Assembly (NCBI GenBank): GCA_028705785.1
Contig: JAQWCT010000106.1
Location: 1-8,654 of the forward strand
Source of the DNA: Sulfurospirillaceae bacterium
Lineage (GTDB): Bacteria > Campylobacterota > Campylobacteria > Campylobacterales > Sulfurospirillaceae
Length of the DNA stretch: 8,654 nucleotides
Reading direction: 5' to 3'
The position numbers and the translations under genes are program-made. This document shows, in pieces, positions 1-5,144 of this stretch. Below the pieces are notes generated by a model. The model ran no database searches, was not told the origin of the DNA, and saw only the letters and a list, made by a program, of their open reading frames with translations. Numbering within the stretch: the stretch's first letter is position 1; each line of letters opens with the position of its first letter.

Positions 1-463
1 CGGGGCCAAAAAAACCATCATAAAAACCAAGAGCAAGTCCAAAAATGAAGAAAAAGAGATGTGAGCCTAAAAGGGCATGTTTATCATTTGCCCCCATCTT
101 GGGAGAAAAAAGCGTATAAAGAAAAATTCCCACTAACATAATTGGAATAATTTTGGAAAGCATACTTGCATCTATCAGTAAGATGGCATAAGTTCCAATC
201 GCAGCGCCTATAAAAGTGTAAACAACCCCTAACGATACTTCTTTCCATGAGATAAATCCCTTGGATATAAAGTTATATGACGCCATTCCACTTCCAAAAG
301 TACCTTGTAATTTATTGGTAGCAAGGGCGATATGAGGGGGAATACCTGAAGCTAAAAGCACAGGAATTGTGATAATTCCTCCCCCTCCAGCAACAGCGTC
401 AATAAAACCTGCAATTAGCCCAGTAAGAAGAAAAATAAGGTAAAAATAAAACTCAAATTCCAT
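1..463 (-). CDS. TSUP (TauE/SafE) family membrane transporter, YfcA-like, C-terminus missing
   Basis: This is the N-terminal 154 residues of a polytopic inner-membrane protein; the rest lies beyond the left edge. The TSUP family (older name TauE/SafE) exports or imports small sulfur-containing or organic anions. Visible family features are the first membrane segment ending in FIDAVAGGGG (residues 20-29), the following IPPHIALATNKLQGTFGS (41-58), and a second-half signature start YDGFFGP (148-154) at the cut edge. Hydrophobic segments lie near residues 5-40, 76-98, 103-120 and 133-150. The ATG at 463-461 overlaps the last codons of the upstream zinc-ribbon gene by 11 bases (ATGGAATTTGA), so translation is probably coupled; no strong ribosome site of its own is seen. 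It is the last visible gene of the rppH-to-here operon. The YfcA-type subgroup is well supported by the motifs, but the substrate cannot be read from sequence. Confidence 0.9.
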   Translation of the reverse strand, partial: MEFEFYFYLIFLLTGLIAGFIDAVAGGGGIITIPVLLASGIPPHIALATNKLQGTFGSGMASYNFISKGFISWKEVSLGVVYTFIGAAIGTYAILLIDASMLSKIIPIMLVGIFLYTLFSPKMGANDKHALLGSHLFFFIFGLALGFYDGFFGP

Positions 464-1082
464 CTTTTTTCTCTTCTGTGGTTACCGTATGCTCTTCACT
501 AGTCGTTTTTTCTATGGTATCTTGCACTTCCGTAGTAGGCTCAACAGGCAAAACTTCTTCACTTTGAGGTATTTCTTCGGGATTCACTTCTTCAAGCACC
601 TCTTCTTGTTTTTCTTCTACCAATGCAGCATCCTTAAATGCTTTCATCGTTGCGATGTATTCACCTGTTCTAATTTCTCGCAACACTTCTCGCTTTACAA
701 GACTTATCGCATATCTTCTATCTCCACCGACGACTCTTCCTTGCTCATGCCCACCACATTCATGGCATACAAAAAAGGTAATTTTCTCTTGTAACTCCTC
801 AGTCGCACGACAATTTTCATCATCACAAGAGAGCATGGAAAGACACTTAGGGCAGTAACACCACAGTCCCACAATATCCTCTTTTTTGTATTTCCATCGC
901 CATAGTACATTGTACATACTCATTTGTTTGAACTTGCGATATTTTGGCTCAAGCAGTTTTTTGGCAACAAAAGGAAATGCTACCAAGATTATAAAAATAG
1001 TAATAGCGCCGACATTCACAGCCCATTGTGGGATGTTGTAAAGTGTGCTAATGCGGGTCAGTAAATCTATCATTTTTTCCAA
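453..1082 (-). CDS. Membrane-anchored zinc-ribbon protein with acidic tail, function unknown
   Basis: I do not recognise a named family. The 209-residue product has one hydrophobic segment (about residues 22-42) near the N-terminus, followed by a basic stretch (KKLLEPKYRKFK, 41-52) that suggests the C-terminal part is cytoplasmic. A cysteine-rich module follows: C75, C77, C80, C86, C91, then C106 and C109. The pairs C77-x2-C80 and C106-x2-C109 look like the two knuckles of a zinc ribbon. The last 55 residues are low-complexity and very rich in Glu, Thr and Val. The start is TTG at 1082, with AGGA seven bases upstream; that AGGA overlaps the folP stop codon (TAGGA), so coupling to folP is likely. 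An ATG three codons downstream (1073) is the alternative start. Its place between folP and a transporter does not reveal a job. Metal binding and membrane anchoring are inferences from composition. Confidence 0.85.
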   Translation of the reverse strand: MEKMIDLLTRISTLYNIPQWAVNVGAITIFIILVAFPFVAKKLLEPKYRKFKQMSMYNVLWRWKYKKEDIVGLWCYCPKCLSMLSCDDENCRATEELQEKITFFVCHECGGHEQGRVVGGDRRYAISLVKREVLREIRTGEYIATMKAFKDAALVEEKQEEVLEEVNPEEIPQSEEVLPVEPTTEVQDTIEKTTSEEHTVTTEEKKDGI

Positions 1083-1091
1083 AATCTATTC

Positions 1092-2234
1092 CTAAAAAAT
1101 TTTATTGATGGCTCGCGTTATGCTAAGGGCTTGTATATGCTCTTTCACATCATGCACTCGAAGAATCCGTGCGCCATTTTCATACGCCTTTACATGTAAA
1201 GCTAAAGTGCCACTTAGCCTATCTTCAATAGGTGTGGGTATTATTTTATCTATCATCGATTTACGACTAGCACCCACTAACAATGGATACCCAAAATGCA
1301 AAAAATGCGCATGATGCCCCAGTAACAAAAGGTTGTGTTCAAGCGTTTTTCCAAAACCAATTCCGACATCTAGAATAATCTTGTTAATGCCAAATGCTTT
1401 GGCTTTGGCAATCCTCTCTTCAAAAAAGTCATCCACACTTAGAATGACATTATCATAAAAAGGTGTTTCCTGCATCATCGAAGGAGAGCCTAACATGTGC
1501 ATTAAAACAACGGTGGCATCATAGTGAGCTACTAGTTTTGCGACTTCATCATTGGCTAAAGCTGTTATATCATTGACGATGCTAAAGCCTCTTTTTAAAG
1601 CGTACTCCACACACAATGGCGAATAACTATCCAGTGAAAAAGAGACCTTTTCATGAAGCTTTTGCGCATCAATAAGGTCAATGATGGGTTTAAGTCGCTC
1701 CAATTCTTCTTCATCACTCACACCCACACTTCCAGGACGGCTCGAAACGCCTCCCACATCAATGATACTCGCGCCCTCTTCTATCATTGCGTTGATATGT
1801 TCTATGGCGTTTTCACCCCTAAAGCGGCTACCACTGAAGAAACTATCCTCATTGGCGTTGACAACACCCATCACTTCAAAAGAATCTTTACATGTAAGGA
1901 TAAATGAACCAAGCTTTTGAGCAAGCTCTTTAAGCCCGAAAGGTTGAATTTTCTCTTTTTGAGACAAAATTTTGAGTTGTTTGTCGTTAGCAATCAACAC
2001 AGCATCAACAAATTTATCTTTACATGTAATGGTCTCTTTTGGCACAGCCAAATCTGCTCCGATAGAGAGTGCATCTTGTTTGAGGATATTAGCAGCGGGT
2101 GTTCTAAGCTCTTTGATATAGATAAGATTGAGCCTTGCCTTTTGCGTCAATATGGCTTTGCCTTCTTTGGTCACATCCATTTTTTCAAACAAAGATTTGA
2201 CATCTGTGTTGGGAGAGAGTCTATACATCTTCAT
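1092..2234 (-). CDS. folP: Dihydropteroate synthase with N-terminal extension
   Basis: The enzyme condenses 6-hydroxymethyl-dihydropterin diphosphate with p-aminobenzoate to give dihydropteroate, a cytoplasmic step of folate synthesis and the sulfonamide target. The TIM-barrel domain fills about residues 118-380. It shows MGVVNANEDSF (122-132), DVGGVSSRPGS (159-169, pterin diphosphate loop), SLDSYSP (200-206), NDITA (221-225), MHMLGSPSMMQ (245-255), DVGIGFGKT (289-297), LLVGASRKSMID (318-329) and RVHDV (359-363). About 115 residues precede the barrel, which is why the protein is 380 rather than about 280 residues; I recall Helicobacter and Campylobacter FolP being similarly long. Substitutions from the usual consensus are NE for TP in the first motif, VSS for EST in the second, and DV for DP in DVGIGFGK. 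The start ATG overlaps the holB stop as ATGA. Three copies of the CTTTACATGTAAAG-type palindrome lie inside, encoding T70-C71-K72, T114-C115-K116 and L346-H347-V348. Confidence 0.97.
   Translation of the reverse strand: MKMYRLSPNTDVKSLFEKMDVTKEGKAILTQKARLNLIYIKELRTPAANILKQDALSIGADLAVPKETITCKDKFVDAVLIANDKQLKILSQKEKIQPFGLKELAQKLGSFILTCKDSFEVMGVVNANEDSFFSGSRFRGENAIEHINAMIEEGASIIDVGGVSSRPGSVGVSDEEELERLKPIIDLIDAQKLHEKVSFSLDSYSPLCVEYALKRGFSIVNDITALANDEVAKLVAHYDATVVLMHMLGSPSMMQETPFYDNVILSVDDFFEERIAKAKAFGINKIILDVGIGFGKTLEHNLLLLGHHAHFLHFGYPLLVGASRKSMIDKIIPTPIEDRLSGTLALHVKAYENGARILRVHDVKEHIQALSITRAINKIF
1188..1201. repeat. Palindrome CTTTACATGTAAAG, copy 1 (folP)
   Basis: Perfect 14-base palindrome within folP, read there as Leu346-His-Val-Lys. 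It is the only copy with every base matching both half-sites. Confidence 0.75.
1886..1899. repeat. TTACATGTA palindrome, copy 2 (folP)
   Basis: CTTTACATGTAAGG, differing from the perfect form at one base. It encodes Leu-Thr-Cys-Lys-Asp (Thr114-Cys115) in the N-terminal part of FolP just before the barrel, in a different codon frame from copy 1. Confidence 0.75.
2018..2031. repeat. TTACATGTA palindrome, copy 3 (folP)
   Basis: CTTTACATGTAATG, one mismatch to the 14-base form. It encodes Ile-Thr-Cys-Lys-Asp (Thr70-Cys71) in the FolP N-terminal extension, the same frame as copy 2 and 132 bases from it. Confidence 0.75.
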
Positions 2235-2854
2235 TTGCGCGTTCTTTGCATAATGGATAAAAGCAGTGAAGTAAGGATATTTTGCGCTCTGGTATTAAGC
2301 TCTGCAAGATGGACAAGCTTTTGAAAATACTCTAACTCTTTTTCACTAAAGTGAAGTCTGTGCTCATTGATAGCTTCAAAAACAATGCTTTGAATCATGT
2401 CTTTGAGTGCATTTTTATCAAGTCCAACATGAGCTTGAATAAAGGGATAAATCTCGCTTAAATCAAGGTTTTTAAGCCTTAACCCACTTTTAACTCTCTC
2501 CACTTCATACACCAACTCTTCACATAATAAGCGTGAACGAATTGTAGGTAAAAAAGCAGTTTTTGCAGGGGCAACAAGGATAAAAATGATATTGCGTGGA
2601 GGCTCTTCAAGAATTTTAAGCAGTGCATTTTGAGCCTCAACTCTATATCCTTTTGCCATGATAATAAGATATTTTTTGTGAGATTCTGCGATGTAGGCTT
2701 CTTTGATGACTTCTTTGGCATCATCGAGTAAAAATTCATCTTTTTGGTAAAAAAGGTGTCTGCTAGAGACAAAGCGCTCTTGCAAAACTTCCAAGGCTTT
2801 TTCCATATTTTTACAAATCAAAATATGGCTAAAAACCCCTTCATCTTCATTCAT
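2231..2854 (-). CDS. holB: DNA polymerase III delta' clamp-loader subunit, short form
   Basis: Delta' is the stator subunit of the clamp loader, which opens and loads the beta sliding clamp at primed sites. The diagnostic piece is AQNALLKILEEPP (residues 74-86), typical of delta'/gamma-tau AAA+ domains, followed by FILVAP (91-96) and TIRSRL (104-109), where SRL stands at the usual SRC trans-acting arginine motif. No Walker A loop and no zinc-binding cysteine set are present, as expected for an ATP-inactive, minimal delta'. At 207 residues it is far shorter than the roughly 330-residue E. coli protein. I placed the start at the ATG at 2854, inside the last codons of hobA (8-base overlap). A longer reading from 2887 would add 11 residues overlapping hobA more deeply, and I consider it less likely. 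The stop overlaps the folP start (ATGA). Confidence 0.92.
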   Translation of the reverse strand: MNEDEGVFSHILICKNMEKALEVLQERFVSSRHLFYQKDEFLLDDAKEVIKEAYIAESHKKYLIIMAKGYRVEAQNALLKILEEPPRNIIFILVAPAKTAFLPTIRSRLLCEELVYEVERVKSGLRLKNLDLSEIYPFIQAHVGLDKNALKDMIQSIVFEAINEHRLHFSEKELEYFQKLVHLAELNTRAQNILTSLLLSIMQRTRK

Positions 2855-3398
2855 TTTCAAATGTAACCTCAGCAAAAAGCACCGCATTGATACTTTTATC
2901 TAAGAGTCTAAAAAGCTGAATCAATTTAATATCTAAACTATCATCTTCGCTAAGAAGATAAAAGCTATTTTGAAGATCTTCATCCATAATCCACATAAAA
3001 CTATCATCTTTTCGTTTAGCTATTTGCATCTTAATATCACTATTTTTGCCTACATAGAAAAAAGTATAGCCTTGCGGAAATGCCTGTAAAAGGAGGTTTT
3101 CAAGCAGTTCTATATCATCCTTAGTTTTAATCTGATAGAGATTTGGATAGAGTGCTTGTAGGGCAATAAAAGGCAAAAGTGGTCTATGCTTACTTTGGCT
3201 GTTAACCGCTTTGAGCATATAGTGGCAAAACCATTCTCTATCGTCATCCGTGATGATAATAAAAGTATGTCCATTCATCAAGTTTTTGAGCATGGAAGCA
3301 GCAAGAGGAACCCACTCGAACCTCTTCTCTTCCATCCAGCTCATCGTAGAGCCGTCTTTACGAATCTCTTCTAATGTCCACTTTAAAAATTGTTGCAT
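2847..3398 (-). CDS. hobA: HobA, DnaA-binding initiator of replication
   Basis: HobA is a Campylobacterota protein that forms a tetramer with a SIS-like fold and binds domain I of DnaA, promoting assembly of DnaA at oriC; it is the functional counterpart of DiaA of enterobacteria. The 183-residue length fits the family (about 180 in Helicobacter pylori). Recognisable stretches are the amphipathic N-terminus FLKWTLEEIRK (4-14), WVPLAASMLKNLMNG (29-43), FIIITDDDREWFCHYML (46-62) and the RPLLPF segment (72-77). No catalytic residues are expected. The ATG at 3398 lies 3 bases after the lysC stop codon, with only a weak GGA about 10 bases upstream, so coupling to lysC is probable. The 3' end overlaps holB. 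Identification rests on these conserved stretches plus its position between lysC and holB, the same arrangement I recall from H. pylori. Confidence 0.9.
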   Translation of the reverse strand: MQQFLKWTLEEIRKDGSTMSWMEEKRFEWVPLAASMLKNLMNGHTFIIITDDDREWFCHYMLKAVNSQSKHRPLLPFIALQALYPNLYQIKTKDDIELLENLLLQAFPQGYTFFYVGKNSDIKMQIAKRKDDSFMWIMDEDLQNSFYLLSEDDSLDIKLIQLFRLLDKSINAVLFAEVTFENE

Positions 3399-3401
3399 TA
3401 T

Positions 3402-3869
3402 TTATTTGTCCAACTGATAAGCACTGTGTAATGCACGAACCGCTAATTCACCGTATTTAGCTTGGATAACCATCGAAACTTTAATCTCGCTCGTACTAAT
3501 CATCTCGATATTAATACCCTCTTTTGCCATCGTATCAAATGCTTTACATGCCACGCCACTGTGTGATTTCATACCGACACCGACGATAGAAACTTTGACG
3601 ATATCACTATCATATTCCATCACATCACTCGCTCTAAGCTCGCTCATCGCTTTTTTAGTCACTTCAAGTTCATTTTGAGGAACGGTAAAGCCTAAATTGG
3701 TGGTACCATCATGTCCTACATTTTGGATAATCATATCAACATTGACATTAGCATCAGCAAGCTTTTTGAAAATTTCAGCAGCAATTCCGGGTTTATCCGT
3801 AACGCCTCTTAGGGTTACTCTGGCTTGGTTTTTGTCGAGTGCGATGCCGCTTACAAGAGGTTGTTCCAT
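3402..3869 (-). CDS. Possible internal translation product: aspartokinase beta (regulatory) subunit
   Basis: An in-frame ATG at 3869-3867 (Met246 of LysC) is preceded by AAAGGAAG eight bases upstream, a strong Shine-Dalgarno match inside the coding sequence. Starting there gives 155 residues that contain only the two ACT modules. In Bacillus subtilis aspartokinase II and Corynebacterium glutamicum aspartokinase, an internal start at essentially this place (about codons 246-250) makes a beta subunit that assembles with the full alpha chain as alpha2-beta2. The residues at the junction (KEDNIMEQ) form the linker between the kinase and ACT domains, which suits a separate translation start. Actual use of the start is inferred, not seen. 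Confidence 0.6.
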   Translation of the reverse strand: MEQPLVSGIALDKNQARVTLRGVTDKPGIAAEIFKKLADANVNVDMIIQNVGHDGTTNLGFTVPQNELEVTKKAMSELRASDVMEYDSDIVKVSIVGVGMKSHSGVACKAFDTMAKEGINIEMISTSEIKVSMVIQAKYGELAVRALHSAYQLDK

Positions 3870-4604
3870 AATATTATCTTCCTTTGTGATAAGTGTACCT
3901 TCGTTATTGTTAAAACTACTGCGGGTGACAAGATTGACATTGAGTTTTTTTGCCATCTCAACTGAACGACTTTGCAATACTTTAGCCCCAAGGCTAGCAA
4001 GTTCAAGCATCTCATCGTAACTAATTTTATCCAGTTTTTTTGCTTTTGGTTCGATTCTAGGGTCTGTCGTATAAACACCATCAACATCGGTGTAAATCTC
4101 ACACAAATCAGCATGAAGTGCTCCAGCAACGGCAACCGCAGAAAGGTCACTTCCCCCTCTTCCCAAGGTGGAAACATCACCATTTTCAGTCACACCTTGA
4201 AAACCTGCAAGAACAATAATATTACCTTTTTGCAACTCTTCTTTCATAGCAGTCGTGTCTATATGTTCAATTCTAGCTTTTGTATGAATGCTATCGGTAA
4301 CAATTCCCGCTTTTCGTCCACTCATTGAAACGGTTGGATACCCCATCTCATTGAGGGCTATCGCTAAAAGGGCACTGGTGACTCTCTCCCCAGAACTAAG
4401 AAGCATATCTACTTCTCTTTGATTGGGGCTTTGACTAAAATATCCTGCAAATTCAAGTAATTTATTGGTCTCACCACTCATCGCAGAAACGACGACAACG
4501 AGGTCATGACCTTCTTTTTTGCTTTCAATGACTCTTTTGGCAACCGCTTCAATGCGTTCAACATTGCCAACGCTTGTTCCACCATACTTCTGAACAATTA
4601 GCAT
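3402..4604 (-). CDS. lysC: Aspartate kinase, ACT-domain regulated
   Basis: Aspartokinase phosphorylates L-aspartate, the entry step to lysine, diaminopimelate, methionine and threonine. The catalytic amino-acid-kinase domain covers about residues 1-235: KYGGTSVG (6-13), SGERVTS (71-77), GFQG (134-137), LGRGGSDLSAVA (147-158), YTDVDGVYTTDPRI (171-184) and LASLGAKVLQSRSVEMA (202-218). Two ACT modules follow, beginning RVTLRGVTDKPGIAAEIF (262-279) and VSIVGVGMKSHSGVACKAFD (338-357). NVGHDGTTNLGF (295-306) matches the lysine/threonine effector region of Corynebacterium-type enzymes. At 400 residues it has the size of the Bacillus/Corynebacterium alpha subunit. An internal ribosome site and ATG at codon 246 could yield a separate beta subunit (listed separately). 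The start ATG shares one base with the rppH stop (TAATG). No leader or riboswitch precedes it, since it directly follows rppH. Confidence 0.97.
   Translation of the reverse strand: MLIVQKYGGTSVGNVERIEAVAKRVIESKKEGHDLVVVVSAMSGETNKLLEFAGYFSQSPNQREVDMLLSSGERVTSALLAIALNEMGYPTVSMSGRKAGIVTDSIHTKARIEHIDTTAMKEELQKGNIIVLAGFQGVTENGDVSTLGRGGSDLSAVAVAGALHADLCEIYTDVDGVYTTDPRIEPKAKKLDKISYDEMLELASLGAKVLQSRSVEMAKKLNVNLVTRSSFNNNEGTLITKEDNIMEQPLVSGIALDKNQARVTLRGVTDKPGIAAEIFKKLADANVNVDMIIQNVGHDGTTNLGFTVPQNELEVTKKAMSELRASDVMEYDSDIVKVSIVGVGMKSHSGVACKAFDTMAKEGINIEMISTSEIKVSMVIQAKYGELAVRALHSAYQLDK
3878..3885 (-). promoter_or_regulatory. Internal Shine-Dalgarno within lysC
   Basis: The minus strand reads AAAGGAAG here, followed by ATAATATT and then ATG (3869). 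The match to the anti-Shine-Dalgarno is better than that in front of several real genes in this operon, such as hobA, and the spacing of 8 is near optimal. It would drive the putative aspartokinase beta subunit. Confidence 0.55.
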
Positions 4605-5074
4605 TACAAATATCCTTCTTTCTTAAAATAATCCAACACTTGCTTATACACAGGTCGCTTAAAATAGGTAATATACTCAAACACTTTATCTAAACCCACA
4701 AATTTATAATCACAAAATTCTGGCTCTTTGGTAGCAAGATTGATTTTAGCATCTTGTTTAAGTTTGACTAAAAAATACTTTTGACTTTGTCCATCAAAAG
4801 GGTACATTTTTTGTGCTATTTTTTGAGGAAAGTCATACTCCAACCACTGCGGATACTCTGCGATGATTTCAACTTTTCTCGTGCCAATTTCTTCTTCTAG
4901 CTCACGAAAAAGTGCTTCTCTTGGGCTTTCTCCCGCATCAATTCCCCCTTGAGGAAATTGCCACGCATCTGTAATGTCATTGCGACATGCGATAAAAAGC
5001 TCACACTTGAAAGGATAAGCAGCAGATAAAACAATAGCAGCAACATTGGGTCTGTATCGTTTTGGCGATTCCAT
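4604..5074 (-). CDS. rppH: RNA pyrophosphohydrolase, Nudix family
   Basis: RppH removes pyrophosphate from the 5' triphosphate of mRNAs, the step that opens them to 5'-end-dependent decay; older names are nudH, invA and (di)nucleoside polyphosphate hydrolase. The 156-residue protein has the RppH start RPNVAAIVLS (8-17), the WQFPQGGIDAGES segment (38-50), and a Nudix box spanning about G43 to T65 with the catalytic helix R57-E58-L59-E60-E61-E62-x-G64. GQSQKYFLVKL (95-105) matches the RNA-binding strand of E. coli RppH. It is the first gene of the left operon, transcribed away from hemW. The ATG at 5074 has GAGG about 11 bases upstream, and nothing further upstream is compatible with the 70-base divergent region. 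The downstream lysC start overlaps its stop by one base. Confidence 0.95.
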   Translation of the reverse strand: MESPKRYRPNVAAIVLSAAYPFKCELFIACRNDITDAWQFPQGGIDAGESPREALFRELEEEIGTRKVEIIAEYPQWLEYDFPQKIAQKMYPFDGQSQKYFLVKLKQDAKINLATKEPEFCDYKFVGLDKVFEYITYFKRPVYKQVLDYFKKEGYL

Positions 5075-5097
5075 AATCTGCTTTACCTCTATTTTTT

Positions 5098-5106
5098 TGT
5101 TACAAT
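5098..5106 (+). promoter_or_regulatory. Extended -10 promoter of hemW
   Basis: TGT followed by TACAAT makes an extended -10 element preceded by a T-run (ATTTTTTTG). This is the usual look of housekeeping promoters in Campylobacterota, where a -35 box is weak or absent and upstream T-tracts contribute. Transcription would begin near 5113, giving a leader of about 30 bases before the hemW start. Confidence 0.6.
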
Positions 5107-5133
5107 GTTACCCTAAAAGTCATTAAACTCTTC

Positions 5134-5140
5134 TAAGGAG
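5134..5140 (+). promoter_or_regulatory. hemW ribosome-binding site deciding a GTG start
   Basis: TAAGGAG lies four bases upstream of GTG (5145) and is the strongest Shine-Dalgarno match in the window. It fixes the GTG as the hemW start, since the family-conserved LAYLHIPFC begins immediately after. Confidence 0.8.
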
Positions 5141-5144
5141 ACTC

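Larger units (their letters stand above)
5075..5144. promoter_or_regulatory. Divergent rppH/hemW promoter region
   Basis: This 70-base segment is the only appreciable non-coding DNA in the window and must hold the start signals for both the seven-gene left operon and hemW. The hemW promoter is clear (separate entry). For rppH, on the minus strand, TTTAAT (5122-5127) and TAACAT (5105-5110) are the possible -10 boxes. The latter would overlap the hemW -10, and I cannot choose between them. GTTAC occurs twice as a direct repeat eight bases apart (5099-5103 and 5107-5111). No clear operator palindrome is seen. Confidence 0.7.

Noticed and set aside
905..917. GTACATTGTACAT repeat resembling the TTACATGTA word
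   Set aside because: It is a direct repeat of GTACAT in coding DNA and lacks the TTACATGTA core, so it is not counted as a copy.
1493..1498. Seventh ACATGT in folP
   Set aside because: Flanks (TA before, GC after) do not match the palindrome; an isolated six-base match is expected by chance.
2855..2887. Upstream start adding 11 residues to HolB
   Set aside because: It deepens the overlap with hobA and adds a sequence (RCFLLRLHLK) that does not look like a delta' N-terminus. The ATG at 2854 gives a more usual short overlap.
4604..4700. Lysine riboswitch or attenuator ahead of lysC
   Set aside because: lysC overlaps the rppH stop codon, leaving no leader, and the DNA upstream is the well-conserved 3' end of rppH.
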